The translations under genes were made by a program, and so were the position numbers. This document shows positions 1 through 10,696 of a stretch of 64,000 bases of DNA, piece by piece. Within the stretch, counting starts at the first letter, position 1. Every line of letters starts with the position of its first letter. The stretch comes from Neolewinella maritima (GTDB lineage: Bacteria > Bacteroidota > Bacteroidia > Chitinophagales > Saprospiraceae). Under the pieces are notes generated by a model. The model was not told the DNA's origin and made no database searches. It saw only the letters and a program-made list of their open reading frames with translations. The stretch is taken from contig NZ_CAKLPZ010000001.1 in the NCBI RefSeq assembly GCF_923081025.1, positions 1,488,001 to 1,552,000 on the forward strand. Direction: 5' to 3'.

Positions 1-824
1 GCAGCACGGATACGCTCGGTGAGATCTGGTCCCTCGGGGTGCGCAATCCTTTCCACATCGCCTTCGACGATAAAACGGGTGACCTATGGATCGGCGATAA
101 GGCGAACACCTACTGGCAGGAGATCAATTACCAGGCTGCCGGCAACACCGGCGGGCAGAATTACGGCTGGAACTGTATGGAAGGATTCGAAGAATCGACC
201 CCTTCCTCCCTGCGCTTCTGTGGCAGTGACCTGACTGCCTACGATGCACCCCGGTTGGTGTACGGTCGGGATGGTAACCAAGACCTAAAGGGCGGCTCCG
301 TCACGGGTGGTGAGGTCTACTACGGTCCGGACACCTCCCTACACGGATTGTACATATTCGGTGACTTTTTTTCGCAGCGGCTGTTCATTTACGATCCAAG
401 CAGCACCGGCGAGGATTCGGTGCGGGTCATTCTGGACGTGCCGTTCTATAATCTGACCACGTTTGGCATAGACAATCAGGGCGCGCTGTACGCCACCGAT
501 TACGCCGGTAGCGTGTACCGCATCGGCGCGCCTGGTGCCACCGTCGAGGAGCCTACCAGTACACGGCATGCGGCTCCGTTAGCCTTGACCACCTATCCCA
601 ACCCCGTACAGGATCGGTTGACCATCAGCCGACCGGCGGAAATGACCGGTCGGGCCACCGCTTCGATCACGGATCTCCACGGGCGCCGGGTGTACCAGAG
701 CGCTGAATCCTTTACGGCAGCACCGACCATTGATCTGTCCTTACCCGCACTACCCGCAGGGGTCTACGTGCTAGTGGTACGCACTGCGGACCGTGCAGCA
801 TCCACCCGCCTGATCGTAGAATAA
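1..824 (+). CDS. PQQ-dependent sugar dehydrogenase family protein with type IX sorting tail (5' truncated by window edge)
   Basis: The C-terminal part of a secreted glucose/sorbosone dehydrogenase-type beta-propeller. The reading frame is open from base 3, so the true start lies before the window. The visible part carries the family blocks for the propeller (IWSLGVRNPF, GDLWIGD, GGQNYGWNC, GGEVYYG), which match the two complete paralogs directly downstream. After the propeller comes a short linker and a tail starting TTYPNPVQDRL and ending in a beta-rich segment. This is the pattern of the Por/type IX secretion sorting domain, so the protein is probably exported to the cell surface or medium. 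Family members oxidise sugars or sugar alcohols with PQQ. The substrate cannot be read from sequence. Confidence 0.85.
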   Translation, partial: STDTLGEIWSLGVRNPFHIAFDDKTGDLWIGDKANTYWQEINYQAAGNTGGQNYGWNCMEGFEESTPSSLRFCGSDLTAYDAPRLVYGRDGNQDLKGGSVTGGEVYYGPDTSLHGLYIFGDFFSQRLFIYDPSSTGEDSVRVILDVPFYNLTTFGIDNQGALYATDYAGSVYRIGAPGATVEEPTSTRHAAPLALTTYPNPVQDRLTISRPAEMTGRATASITDLHGRRVYQSAESFTAAPTIDLSLPALPAGVYVLVVRTADRAASTRLIVE

Positions 825-854
825 GCCCTAACCACCACTCTGCCTTTCTTCGTT

Positions 855-2306
855 ATGAATATTTGTAGGCTCGCACTATTTCTAGTCTTATCCTGGAGCT
901 GCTCGGTACGGGCACAACCGAAGCTCAAACTGATAGAGTTGGATACTGAATTCGACCAGCCGGTTGATATGACCAAGGCACAGGACGGAACGGACGATAT
1001 CTACATCACCGAGCGATTGGGAAAAGTGTACCGCTATTCACGAGGTGATGAAAAAACTCGACTAGTGCTCGACCTCACCTCTATCGTGGAATCCAAGACG
1101 CTCGGCGGACTGCTCGGACTGGACTTTCACCCGCAGTTTCCGGATAGCAGCTACTTCTACGTCAACTACACCGCCGAGCCCACCCGACCGGGTATTGCCC
1201 TCGTTTCGCGGATCAGCCGGTTTACGATGGGGGAGAACGACGTGGCCGATCTAGATAGCGAATACACTATTCTGCAGCTCGACCAGCCCGGGCAGTACCA
1301 CAACCTGGGCGATGTGGCCTTCGGACCGGATGGCTACCTATACGTTCCCAGCGGTGACGGTTCGCTCGAAAACGACGAGTACCGAGCGGCGCAAGATCCC
1401 ATGTCGCGGCTGGGTAAGCTACTGCGGATCGACGTAGACGTACCGGGTGATTCCCTCAACTACAGTATCCCAACGGACAACCCCTACTACGGTAGTACGG
1501 ATACCTTACAGGCTATTTGGTCCATGGGGCTTCGCAATCCCCGGCAACTATCCTTCGATCGCAAGACTGAAGATCTATGGATCGGTGACATCGGAGCCCT
1601 GAATTACCAGGAGATGAACTACCAGGCCGCGGGCAACCGGGGCGGTCAGAACTACGGCTGGAGCTGTACGGAGGGCTTTCAGCTATACCCCGATCGCGAC
1701 CGCGCATCGTGTGAAATTCCCAGGGCATACGATCCGCCGCGTTTCGCCTATCCGGTCAGTGGAAATGATGGAGTCAACGGGGCATTCATCGTAGGGGGGT
1801 ACGTCTATCGCGGACCGGTCAAGGAACTCGATGGCTACTTCTTCTTCGGTGACTTCCTGGGCAGCAGCCTGTACGTGTACGATACGGAACGCTCGGACAA
1901 TCCCGTATGGAACGTGACGCCGGACGAACCGGTGAGTAACATCTCGTGCTTTGGCGAAAGCAACGACGGGTCGATGTTCGTAGCCAGCTACAACGGTAAG
2001 ATATTCCGCATTGAAGTGGAGGACAGTATCAGCACCGGTCGCGTGGGCCTATCTGCTCCCGCCCGCCTCAGCCTATTCCCCAATCCGGCTCACACCGAGG
2101 TGCAGTTTGAGCTGCCGCCCGGTGGAATGGGTACGTCGCTGATCCAACTGCTATCGGGCACCGGCAGGGAGCTAGCGCGCTGGATCGAGCAGGCCGGGTC
2201 GCAACAAAGCCTCCGTCTTTCACTCCCCGACGTTCCGACTGGCTTGTATACACTACAGGTGACTACCGAGGGACGTGTTGCTGCCGGGCGATTGATCATC
2301 CAGTAA
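855..2306 (+). CDS. PQQ-dependent sugar dehydrogenase family protein, secreted, type IX sorting tail
   Basis: A 483-residue secreted beta-propeller enzyme. It has a signal peptide over residues 1-20 (cleavage likely after SVRA, before Gln21). The propeller spans about residues 25-385, with GGLLGLDFHP, a His at about residue 149 (QYHN) in the place of the catalytic base of soluble glucose dehydrogenase, GPDGYLY and GGQNYGWSC blocks. The C-terminal sorting domain of about 75 residues begins at LFPNPAHTE. It is the second of three tandem paralogs, 30 bp after the first and 65 bp before the third. It is shorter in the Ca/PQQ loop than the third copy: the GDGG run is GDGS here, so activity may have diverged. 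Established for the family: PQQ-dependent oxidation of aldoses or related sugars. The substrate is unknown. Confidence 0.85.
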   Translation: MNICRLALFLVLSWSCSVRAQPKLKLIELDTEFDQPVDMTKAQDGTDDIYITERLGKVYRYSRGDEKTRLVLDLTSIVESKTLGGLLGLDFHPQFPDSSYFYVNYTAEPTRPGIALVSRISRFTMGENDVADLDSEYTILQLDQPGQYHNLGDVAFGPDGYLYVPSGDGSLENDEYRAAQDPMSRLGKLLRIDVDVPGDSLNYSIPTDNPYYGSTDTLQAIWSMGLRNPRQLSFDRKTEDLWIGDIGALNYQEMNYQAAGNRGGQNYGWSCTEGFQLYPDRDRASCEIPRAYDPPRFAYPVSGNDGVNGAFIVGGYVYRGPVKELDGYFFFGDFLGSSLYVYDTERSDNPVWNVTPDEPVSNISCFGESNDGSMFVASYNGKIFRIEVEDSISTGRVGLSAPARLSLFPNPAHTEVQFELPPGGMGTSLIQLLSGTGRELARWIEQAGSQQSLRLSLPDVPTGLYTLQVTTEGRVAAGRLIIQ

Positions 2307-2371
2307 GCCGCGGTCCTGCCTCGGGCAAACTAAGCGTGGCCAAAAGAAGTTGATGGGGTAAAGCACCCTTT

Positions 2372-3832
2372 ATGCTCCAGTACCTATCGGCAGGTGTCTT
2401 CTGCCTGCTCACGTGTACGCTAAGCGCACAACCCACCGTGCGACTATTGCCCCTGGCTGAACAGTTCAACGCGCCGACCGATATCGTAGCGGACCCACGT
2501 ACGGATGGACAGCTCTACATCGTAGAGAAGGAAGGTAGGGTGCAGGCGCTGGATACTATCGGTGGAACCAAGACGCTCTGGCTGGACCTTTCGGAGTCGG
2601 TAGATGATCGCAGCGAGGGCGGGCTGCTGGGTATGGCCTTTCATCCCGAGCCGGATAGTGCATACGTGTATGTCAACTACACCCAGCCATCGCAGCTGAG
2701 TCGCCACCTCGTTACTACTGTAGCACGCTTCTCCCTGGGAGTGGATGGCAGCCCAAATCCGGCAAGCCAACAAATACTACTTGCCATTGAGCAGCCCGCT
2801 ACCAACCATAACGCCGGTGATCTGGCCTTCGGGCCGGATGGCTACCTATATATTCCAACCGGAGATGGTGGCGGTGGAGGAGATCCCTTTGACAACGGGC
2901 AGGATCCCAGTTCGCTACTCGGCAAGATCCTGCGGGTCGACGTAGATAAGCAAGGTGTGGATCCTACTACGTCGGAGCCGCGCAAGTATGCCGTGCCAAC
3001 GGACAATCCCTTTGTAGGCTCCGAGGACACCCTGGCCGAAATCTGGTCGCTCGGCCTGCGCAACCCCTGGCGCATTTCATTCGACCGGCAGACCGGCGAT
3101 CTGTGGATCGGCGACGTAGGACAAAATGAGCGCGAGGAGGTAGACTTCCAGGCGGCCGGCTCCACGGGTGGACAGAACTACGGTTGGAACTGCCGGGAGG
3201 GCTTCAGCACCTACAGCGGATCCACCGATCGCTACTGTGGAGATACTGAGAAGACGTTTAACGCCCCTGAATTAGACTACCCGCACCGGGGCAACGATGG
3301 AGTAAACGGAGCCAGCATAACCGGTGGCTTCGTGTACCGGGGTCCGGCTGCTAACCTACAGGGCTACTACATCTTTGCCGATTTTGCCGCACCACGCCTC
3401 TTTTTCTACCGGGCCGACCTGGCCGAGGAAGACCGGCTCACCGTACGCAGCGACCTGCCCCTGCAGAGTACGTCTACCTTTGGGGAAGGACGGGACGGCA
3501 AACTGTTCGTAGCCCACTTCCGCAGTGGCACCATCTACCTGATCACCGGCGACGGCACTACGCCGACTACTGCACCGGCCCGGACCACCACGCTAGCCGT
3601 ATACCCAAACCCGGCACGCGAACACCTGCGGATCGACGTGCCGACGGACTTTACCGACCGCCTCCGTGTAGTGTTGTACGCCGCAGATGGACGAGAAGTC
3701 ATGAGCCAGCTATACCCCGCCGGTAGTCAGCAGATCGAACTATCACTACCCAACCTGGTGCCGGGTGCATACACCATCGAGCTGACAGCCGGTAAGCGCA
3801 GGGGCACGGCACGTCTGACGGTCCAGCACTAA
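2372..3832 (+). CDS. PQQ-dependent sugar dehydrogenase family protein, secreted, type IX sorting tail
   Basis: A 486-residue paralog of the two genes upstream. It has a signal peptide of about 19 residues ending LSAQ. The propeller contains GGLLGMAFHP, NHNAGDLAFG with the presumed catalytic His at about residue 146, a Gly-rich GDGGGGGDPF loop, and the RNPWRISFDR and GGQNYGWNC blocks. The tail starts at VYPNPAREH and has the type IX sorting pattern. This copy keeps the canonical Gly-rich loop best, so it is the most confident active dehydrogenase of the three. The ATG at 2372 is chosen because it directly precedes the signal peptide. The three copies probably arose by tandem duplication. Whether they share one transcript is not clear from sequence. 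Confidence 0.87.
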   Translation: MLQYLSAGVFCLLTCTLSAQPTVRLLPLAEQFNAPTDIVADPRTDGQLYIVEKEGRVQALDTIGGTKTLWLDLSESVDDRSEGGLLGMAFHPEPDSAYVYVNYTQPSQLSRHLVTTVARFSLGVDGSPNPASQQILLAIEQPATNHNAGDLAFGPDGYLYIPTGDGGGGGDPFDNGQDPSSLLGKILRVDVDKQGVDPTTSEPRKYAVPTDNPFVGSEDTLAEIWSLGLRNPWRISFDRQTGDLWIGDVGQNEREEVDFQAAGSTGGQNYGWNCREGFSTYSGSTDRYCGDTEKTFNAPELDYPHRGNDGVNGASITGGFVYRGPAANLQGYYIFADFAAPRLFFYRADLAEEDRLTVRSDLPLQSTSTFGEGRDGKLFVAHFRSGTIYLITGDGTTPTTAPARTTTLAVYPNPAREHLRIDVPTDFTDRLRVVLYAADGREVMSQLYPAGSQQIELSLPNLVPGAYTIELTAGKRRGTARLTVQH

Positions 3833-3839
3833 GAGTACT

Positions 3840-3854
3840 CCGAAGGCATCTTTG
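3840..3854 (+). promoter_or_regulatory. Possible -7 box (CATCTTTG) for the downstream dehydrogenase
   Basis: CATCTTTG at 3847-3854 matches the Bacteroidota -7 consensus TAnnTTTG at five of its six defined positions. It sits 59 bp before the chosen start. No good -33 element is seen. It directly follows a CC-GAA-GG mini-palindrome (3840-3846), which resembles single units of the hairpin arrays at 16.4 and 21.1 kb. Confidence 0.25.
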
Positions 3855-3913
3855 TCCACAAACCGCGCACCTGCGGCCCCGCCCCGGTGTTGGGGGGGAC
3901 AAAAGCAAGAAGT

Positions 3914-5119
3914 ATGTCGCGAGTAATGATCATTGGCGCCGGAGGTGTCGGACGGGTAGTAGCCTATAAGTGTGCAGAGTACCCGGAGGTGTTTTCGGAG
4001 TTTATGATCGCCAGTCGCACGCAGCGCAAGTGCAACGAAATTGCCGCCGACATCAAAACCGACCTGGGCTACGACAAGATCACTACGGCCAGCGTAGACG
4101 CCGAGGACGTGCCCGCCCTGACGCAGTTGATCCGGGATTACGATCCGTTCATGGTGATCCATGTGGCGTTGCCGTACCAGGACCTCACCATTATGGATGC
4201 CTGTCTGGAGGCCGGCGTGCACTACCTGGACACCGCCAACTACGAGCCCAAGGAGGAAGCGAAGTTTGAGTACAGCCACCAGTGGGCCTACCAGGAGAAG
4301 TTCAAGGCAGCGGGGCTGACCGCTATTCTGGGCTGTGGATTCGACCCCGGCGTGACGAGCATCTTCACGGCGCGGGCGGCCAGCCACTTCTTCGACGAAA
4401 TGCACTACCTGGACATCGTCGATGCCAACGCCGGTGACCACGGTAAGGCGTTTGCGACCAACTTCAATCCGGAGATCAACATCCGCGAGATCACCCAGCC
4501 GGGGAAATACTACGAGAACGGAGAATGGGTAGAAATACCCGCCTTCAGTATCCGCAAGGACCTCACCTATCCGGACATCGGACCCAAGCCAAGCTATGTG
4601 CTGTACCACGAGGAACTGGAGAGTCTGGTCAAGCACTTTCCCACCCTCAAGCGGGCCCGCTTCTGGATGACCTTTGGGGAGGAGTACCTGACCCACCTCC
4701 GCGTGATCCAGAACATCGGCATGGCCAGTATCGAACCGGTCATGCATCACGGCGTGGAGATCATTCCCCTCGAGTTCCTCAAGACCGTACTGCCCGATCC
4801 GGGTGGGCTGGGGGAGGGCTACAGCGGTCAGACCAGCATTGGCTGTCGCATCCATGGTATCAAGGATGGTAAGGAGCAGACCTACTACATCTGGAACAAC
4901 TGCCAGCACGAGCAGGCCTATAAGGAAACCCGCGCCCAGGGCGTGAGCTACACCACGGGTGTACCGGCCATGACCGGAGCCATGATGCTCATTCAGGGCA
5001 AGTGGGAAGGCCACGGTGTATTCAATGTAGAGCAGTTCAACTCCGACCCTTTCCTGGAGGTGCTGGGCAAGCACGGACTAGAGTGGCACGAGAAGGTGGG
5101 CGCTGAGCTGGAACTATAG
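3914..5119 (+). CDS. Saccharopine dehydrogenase family protein, probable carboxynorspermidine dehydrogenase/synthase
   Basis: A 401-residue NAD(P)-dependent oxidoreductase. The Rossmann motif IGAGGVGRVVAYK is at residues 6-18, followed by a saccharopine-dehydrogenase C-terminal domain. The pattern (AEYPEVFSEF, SRTQRKCNEIA, CGFDPGVT, WMTFGEEYL) is that of the bacterial carboxynorspermidine dehydrogenase branch. That enzyme joins aspartate semialdehyde to a diamine in the alternative spermidine route used by many gut and marine bacteria. The start is set at ATG 3914 rather than the in-frame GTG at 3887 because the Rossmann strand begins directly after it. No carboxynorspermidine decarboxylase gene lies nearby, so the pathway role rests on family similarity alone; a lysine-pathway saccharopine enzyme is the alternative. 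Confidence 0.75.
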   Translation: MSRVMIIGAGGVGRVVAYKCAEYPEVFSEFMIASRTQRKCNEIAADIKTDLGYDKITTASVDAEDVPALTQLIRDYDPFMVIHVALPYQDLTIMDACLEAGVHYLDTANYEPKEEAKFEYSHQWAYQEKFKAAGLTAILGCGFDPGVTSIFTARAASHFFDEMHYLDIVDANAGDHGKAFATNFNPEINIREITQPGKYYENGEWVEIPAFSIRKDLTYPDIGPKPSYVLYHEELESLVKHFPTLKRARFWMTFGEEYLTHLRVIQNIGMASIEPVMHHGVEIIPLEFLKTVLPDPGGLGEGYSGQTSIGCRIHGIKDGKEQTYYIWNNCQHEQAYKETRAQGVSYTTGVPAMTGAMMLIQGKWEGHGVFNVEQFNSDPFLEVLGKHGLEWHEKVGAELEL

Positions 5120-5196
5120 AACCACAGAACTACCTCCCCCCAATCCTCTTTCCAAAAAACAAACCCGCCCCTTACCAACCTTAGCTTGGTGTTTGC

Positions 5197-5204
5197 TACC
5201 TTTG
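5197..5204 (+). promoter_or_regulatory. -7 promoter box TACCTTTG upstream of atpB
   Basis: Exact match to the Bacteroidota TAnnTTTG -7 consensus, 35 bp before the atpB ATG. The -33 TTTG partner is not evident at the usual 19-21 bp distance. It is the likely promoter of the ATP synthase cluster. Confidence 0.45.
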
Positions 5205-5239
5205 CGGCTCATTTCAGGGACTGTAAATCTTCCCCCCGT

Positions 5240-6827
<1,588 letters not shown>

Positions 6828-6915
6828 TAGCGGCTTAGCTCCGGCTGAACCACCCCACCGACTGGCACCGAACTGCGCTTGGCAGCGGCGCCGGTCGAAC
6901 CATCTTGTCAGCCGA

Positions 6916-6964
6916 CCCCGGTACGCTCTTCGGAGTATACCGGGGCTCGACTGCCGAGTTTTTT
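6916..6964 (+). terminator. UUCG-capped hairpin plus U-tract between atpE and atpF (attenuator or partial terminator)
   Basis: CCCCGGTA (6916-6923) pairs with TACCGGGG (6938-6945). An inner CTC/GAG closes a TTCG loop, which in RNA is a classic C(UUCG)G tetraloop. Directly after it, CTCG (6946-6949) and CGAG (6955-6958) form a small second stem, followed by T6 at 6959-6964. This has the form of an intrinsic terminator or processing/stability hairpin inside the operon, directly downstream of the gene whose product is needed in many copies. Confidence 0.65.
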
Positions 6965-6985
6965 AGCTTACTAACCCTTCTTCTC

Positions 6986-7498
6986 ATGTCCACCCTGTTT
7001 TTAGTAGATTTCAACGTCCTCAAGCCTGACCTGGGCCTGATCTTCTGGACGCTCGTCATCTTCCTGCTACTGTACGCGATCCTGGCCAAGCTGGCCTGGG
7101 GTCCGATCCAGCGCGCCCTGTCAAAACGGGACAGCGAGATACAGTCCAGCCTGGACAAAGCCGCCGAGGCCCGCGCCGAAATGCAGGCGCAGTCGGATGA
7201 GAACCAACGCCTGCTCATCGAGACCCGTGAGGAGCGTACCCGTATCATCACCGAGGCCGAGCGCCAGAGCAAAGAGATGATTGCCGCCGCCCGCGATGAA
7301 GCCCGCGCTGCCGCCCAGAAGGTAGCCGCCGATGCCAAGCGCGATATCGACAATATGCGCAAAGCCGCTATGGTAGACCTCAAGAAGGAAGTAGGCACCA
7401 TGGCGATCGAGATCGCCGAGAAGATCCTGCAGAAGGACCTCAAGAGCGACGCCAACCAGGAAGCCTTCGTGAAGGCGCTCGTAAGCGACCTAAACTAA
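6986..7498 (+). CDS. atpF: F0F1 ATP synthase subunit b
   Basis: A 170-residue peripheral stalk subunit. One N-terminal membrane helix (about residues 10-35, GLIFWTLVIFLLLYAILAKLAW) is followed by a long charged, Ala-rich coiled coil that reaches F1. The start is ATG 6986. Upstream in-frame codons would put the reading frame through the atpE-atpF hairpin and are rejected. It precedes atpH by 7 bp. Confidence 0.94.
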   Translation: MSTLFLVDFNVLKPDLGLIFWTLVIFLLLYAILAKLAWGPIQRALSKRDSEIQSSLDKAAEARAEMQAQSDENQRLLIETREERTRIITEAERQSKEMIAAARDEARAAAQKVAADAKRDIDNMRKAAMVDLKKEVGTMAIEIAEKILQKDLKSDANQEAFVKALVSDLN

Positions 7499-7505
7499 GC
7501 ACCTA

Positions 7506-8075
7506 ATGACCAACCCCAGAGTAGCAGCCCGCTACGCCCAGTCGTTGATCGAACTGGCGCAGGAGCGCGGACAGCTCGAACGCATCAAGGCCGATGTAGA
7601 CACCCTGCTGGCCATGGGCAAGAACCGCGAGTTCGCCCTTCTGCTCAGCAGTCCGGTCGTCAACCCCGCTAAGAAACAAGCCATTCTTACCCAACTGCTC
7701 GAAAAGGCCGACGCGGACCAGCTCACCAAGCTGTACGTGAAGCTACTCATCGATAAGGGCCGCGAAGTGGACATGCTCGGCATCCTGAAGGAATTTGACG
7801 CGCAGTACAAGACCATTCGGCACATCTCTACGGTGCGCCTGACCAGTGCTGCCCCCCTGACCGCCGACACCCTTGCAGCGGTGAAGCGGCAGCTGGTAGC
7901 CAGTGGCAAGACAGAAGATACTATCGATCTGGAGACGCAGATCGACCCCGAGCTGATCGGCGGTTTCATCCTGGAGTTTGACGGCCAGGTATACGATGCC
8001 AGCGTAGCCCATAAGCTCAGTAATATGCGCACCGAACTACGCAAACCCAACGTCTACGTAACTCAAATCGACTAA
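7506..8075 (+). CDS. atpH: F0F1 ATP synthase subunit delta
   Basis: A 189-residue delta (OSCP-type) subunit linking the peripheral stalk to the top of F1. The N-terminal helical domain has the family start ([14 protein letters not shown]). The C-terminal domain has the [13 protein letters not shown] block that typically contacts subunit b. Length is normal. It lies 7 bp after atpF and 10 bp before atpA. Confidence 0.94.
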   Translation: MTNPRVAARYAQSLIELAQERGQLERIKADVDTLLAMGKNREFALLLSSPVVNPAKKQAILTQLLEKADADQLTKLYVKLLIDKGREVDMLGILKEFDAQYKTIRHISTVRLTSAAPLTADTLAAVKRQLVASGKTEDTIDLETQIDPELIGGFILEFDGQVYDASVAHKLSNMRTELRKPNVYVTQID

Positions 8076-8085
8076 AAATAACCCC

Positions 8086-9672
8086 ATGGCAGACGTTCAA
8101 CCCGACGAAATCTCCGCAATCCTCAAGCGCCAGTTGTCTGGATTCGATACGGCCACCGAGCTGGAAGAGTACGGTACCGTACTTCAGGTAGGTGACGGTA
8201 TCGCCCGTGTCTACGGCCTCAACAACGCGCAGGCGGGTGAACTGGTCACCTTCGAGACCGGCACCGAAGCCATCGTACTGAACCTGGAAGAAGACAACGT
8301 GGGTGTAGTACTCATGGGTAGTGCCTCCGGTATCCACGAAGGTAGCCGCGTGTCACGCACCGGCCGTATTGCCTCCATCCAGGTAGGTGAGGGCATGGTG
8401 GGCCGCGTAGTCAACTCCCTGGGTCAGCCCATCGATGGTAAAGGTGATATCACCGGTACGACCTACAACATGCCCCTGGAGCGCAAGGCCCCCGGTGTAA
8501 TCTACCGCCAGCCGGTAAACGAACCCCTGCAGACCGGTGTAAAGGCGATCGACGCTATGATCCCCATCGGCCGTGGCCAGCGGGAACTCATCATCGGTGA
8601 CCGCCAGACCGGTAAGTCAGCCATCGCCATCGACACCATCCTCAACCAGCGGGAATTCTACGACCGCGGAGAGCCCGTATACTGCATCTACGTAGCCTGC
8701 GGACAAAAGGCCTCCACCGTAGCCCAGGTCGCCAAGACCCTGGAAGAGAACGGCGCGATGGACTATTCCATCATCGTAGCTGCCTCGGCCTCTGAGCCCG
8801 CGCCGCTGCAGTTCTACGCACCCTTCGCCGGTGCGGCGATCGGGGAATACTTCCGCGATACTGGCCGTCCCGCACTGATCATCTACGATGATCTGTCGAA
8901 GCAGGCCGTAGCCTACCGCGAGGTATCGCTACTACTGCGTCGTCCTCCAGGACGTGAAGCCTACCCCGGTGACGTATTCTACCTCCACAGCCGCCTGCTG
9001 GAGCGCGCCGCCAAGGTGATCAACAACGACAAGATCGCGCAGAGCATGAACGACCTGCCCGTTTCGCTCAGCGAAGCCGGTATCGTAAAGGGGGGTGGTT
9101 CACTGACCGCCCTGCCCATCATCGAGACGCAGGCCGGTGACGTATCCGCCTATATCCCCACCAACGTGATCTCGATCACCGACGGTCAGATCTTCCTCGA
9201 ATCGACGCTGTTCAATAACGGTATCCGTCCGGCCATCAACGTAGGGGTTTCCGTCTCCCGGGTAGGTGGTTCCGCCCAGATCAAGCCGATGAAGAAAGTA
9301 TCCGGTACGCTGAAGCTCGACCAGGCGTCGTACCGCGAACTGGAAGCGTTCGCTAAGTTCGGCTCCGATCTTGATGCCTCCACCATGCGGATCCTCGAAA
9401 AGGGTAAGCGCAACGTAGAGATCCTCAAGCAGCCACAGTACAGCCCCGTATCGGTAGAGAAGCAAACCGCCATCATCTACCTCGGTACCAAGAACCTGAT
9501 GCGCGACGTGCCCGTCGATCAGATCAAGGACTTCGAGAAGCTGTTCCTCGGTGAGCTAGGCCGCAAGAACCCGGAAGTACTGGAGAACTTCCGCGCTAAG
9601 AAGTTCCAGGACGAAGACCTCAAGAAGCTCGAAGTACTGGCTAGCGAATTGACCCCACAGTTTAAGAAGTAA
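8086..9672 (+). CDS. atpA: F0F1 ATP synthase subunit alpha
   Basis: The 528-residue non-catalytic nucleotide-binding F1 subunit. It has an N-terminal beta-barrel, a Walker A GDRQTGKS at about residues 171-178, and a Walker B region [11 protein letters not shown]. The [11 protein letters not shown] block holds the Arg that reaches into the beta-subunit catalytic site. Full length for the family. A long inverted repeat separates it from atpG. Confidence 0.97.
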   Translation: MADVQPDEISAILKRQLSGFDTATELEEYGTVLQVGDGIARVYGLNNAQAGELVTFETGTEAIVLNLEEDNVGVVLMGSASGIHEGSRVSRTGRIASIQVGEGMVGRVVNSLGQPIDGKGDITGTTYNMPLERKAPGVIYRQPVNEPLQTGVKAIDAMIPIGRGQRELIIGDRQTGKSAIAIDTILNQREFYDRGEPVYCIYVACGQKASTVAQVAKTLEENGAMDYSIIVAASASEPAPLQFYAPFAGAAIGEYFRDTGRPALIIYDDLSKQAVAYREVSLLLRRPPGREAYPGDVFYLHSRLLERAAKVINNDKIAQSMNDLPVSLSEAGIVKGGGSLTALPIIETQAGDVSAYIPTNVISITDGQIFLESTLFNNGIRPAINVGVSVSRVGGSAQIKPMKKVSGTLKLDQASYRELEAFAKFGSDLDASTMRILEKGKRNVEILKQPQYSPVSVEKQTAIIYLGTKNLMRDVPVDQIKDFEKLFLGELGRKNPEVLENFRAKKFQDEDLKKLEVLASELTPQFKK

Positions 9673-9694
9673 GGAGTTAGGGGGCTAAGAGGCT

Positions 9695-9742
9695 AAGGGG
9701 TTAAGGCAGCATGATTGCCACCCCACAACCCCTTAACCCCTT
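9695..9742. repeat. Inverted repeat (12-bp perfect stem, 24-nt loop) between atpA and atpG
   Basis: AAGGGGTTAAGG (9695-9706) and CCTTAACCCCTT (9731-9742) are perfect reverse complements. The gap around them is built from reiterated words (TTAGGGGGCTAAG, GGCTAAGGGGTTAAGG, CCCCTTAACCCC, AACCCCTT). No U-tract follows, so a mobile REP-like palindrome or mRNA-stability element fits better than a terminator. Confidence 0.7.
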
Positions 9743-9763
9743 TCCTCCATAACCCCTTGCAAT

Positions 9764-10681
9764 ATGGCTAACCTCAAGGAAGTACGTGAACGCATCCGCT
9801 CGGTAAAGAACACCCAGCAGATCACCAGCGCGATGAAGATGGTCTCCGCGGCCAAGTTGCGGCGTGCGCAGCAAGCGATTGTCGAGCTACGGCCCTACGC
9901 CGATAAGCTCGACGAGATGCTGCGCAACATCCTCAGCGGTCTGGAGGGGGATGCCGATACCGAGTTCAATAAGGTGCGCCCCCTCACGGGTGCTTGCGTG
10001 GTGGTAGTTACATCTAATCGGGGACTAGCCGGCGCGTTCAACACCAACGTCATCAAAGCCGCCGAAGCCTCCATCAAGGAGATGGGCAAATTTAGCGGAC
10101 CGCTCGACATCATCTGCATCGGCCGCAAGGGTTCGGAGTACTTCCGCAAGCACTACGGTAAGCGCGACGATGTCAAAGTGGTTACTGACTTTGTCAACCT
10201 GTTCGATAATCTAGCCTTCGACTTTACGAAGGAGGTACCCGATTTGATCATGGCCCGCTTCCGGTCCGGTCGCTACGACCGCGTCTATGTAGCCTACGCA
10301 CGCTTCAAGAACGCTGCGGTGCAGTATGCTACCAGCGAGCAGTTCCTGCCCGTAGAGGATACGCTACTTGTGGAGGGTGATGGTAATTCGCCTGCTCCGG
10401 CTGCCAGTCGGTACAAAGCAGACTACATCTTCGAGCCCGGTAAGGAAGAACTGTTGGCGTACCTGTTACCCAGTATTCTGCAGACTAAATTTCAGGCCGC
10501 TCTACTGGATACCCATGCCTCCGAGCACGGTGCCCGAATGACCGCTATGGATAAGGCCACCGAGAACGCGCAGGATCTCCTCCGTGATCTGAAGATCAGC
10601 TACAATAAGGCACGCCAGGAAGCGATCACCAACGAGATCCTCGAGATCGTGGGGGGTGCCGCCGCGCTAGAGTCTGCGTAA
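9764..10681 (+). CDS. atpG: F0F1 ATP synthase subunit gamma
   Basis: The 305-residue central rotor shaft subunit. The N-terminal helix (MANLKEVRERIRSVKNTQQIT) and the C-terminal helix (ARQEAITNEILEIVGGAAAL) are the two conserved ends that form the coiled coil. The middle is an alpha/beta domain (VVVTSNRGLAGAFN). Last ATP synthase gene here: beta and epsilon (atpD, atpC) are absent, as is usual in Bacteroidota, where they lie elsewhere. It converges on the MATE gene, with 15 bp between the stops. Confidence 0.95.
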   Translation: MANLKEVRERIRSVKNTQQITSAMKMVSAAKLRRAQQAIVELRPYADKLDEMLRNILSGLEGDADTEFNKVRPLTGACVVVVTSNRGLAGAFNTNVIKAAEASIKEMGKFSGPLDIICIGRKGSEYFRKHYGKRDDVKVVTDFVNLFDNLAFDFTKEVPDLIMARFRSGRYDRVYVAYARFKNAAVQYATSEQFLPVEDTLLVEGDGNSPAPAASRYKADYIFEPGKEELLAYLLPSILQTKFQAALLDTHASEHGARMTAMDKATENAQDLLRDLKISYNKARQEAITNEILEIVGGAAALESA

Positions 10682-10696
10682 CTAGCTGGCCTATTG

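Noticed and set aside
3887-3913. GTG start for the dehydrogenase at 3887
   Set aside because: Would add nine residues (VLGGTKARS) not expected before the Rossmann strand; ATG 3914 fits the family.
3746-5074. Minus-strand open frame of 442 codons opposite the saccharopine-type dehydrogenase
   Set aside because: The plus-strand protein has clear Rossmann and family motifs; the antisense frame runs across two genes and an intergenic gap and resembles nothing.
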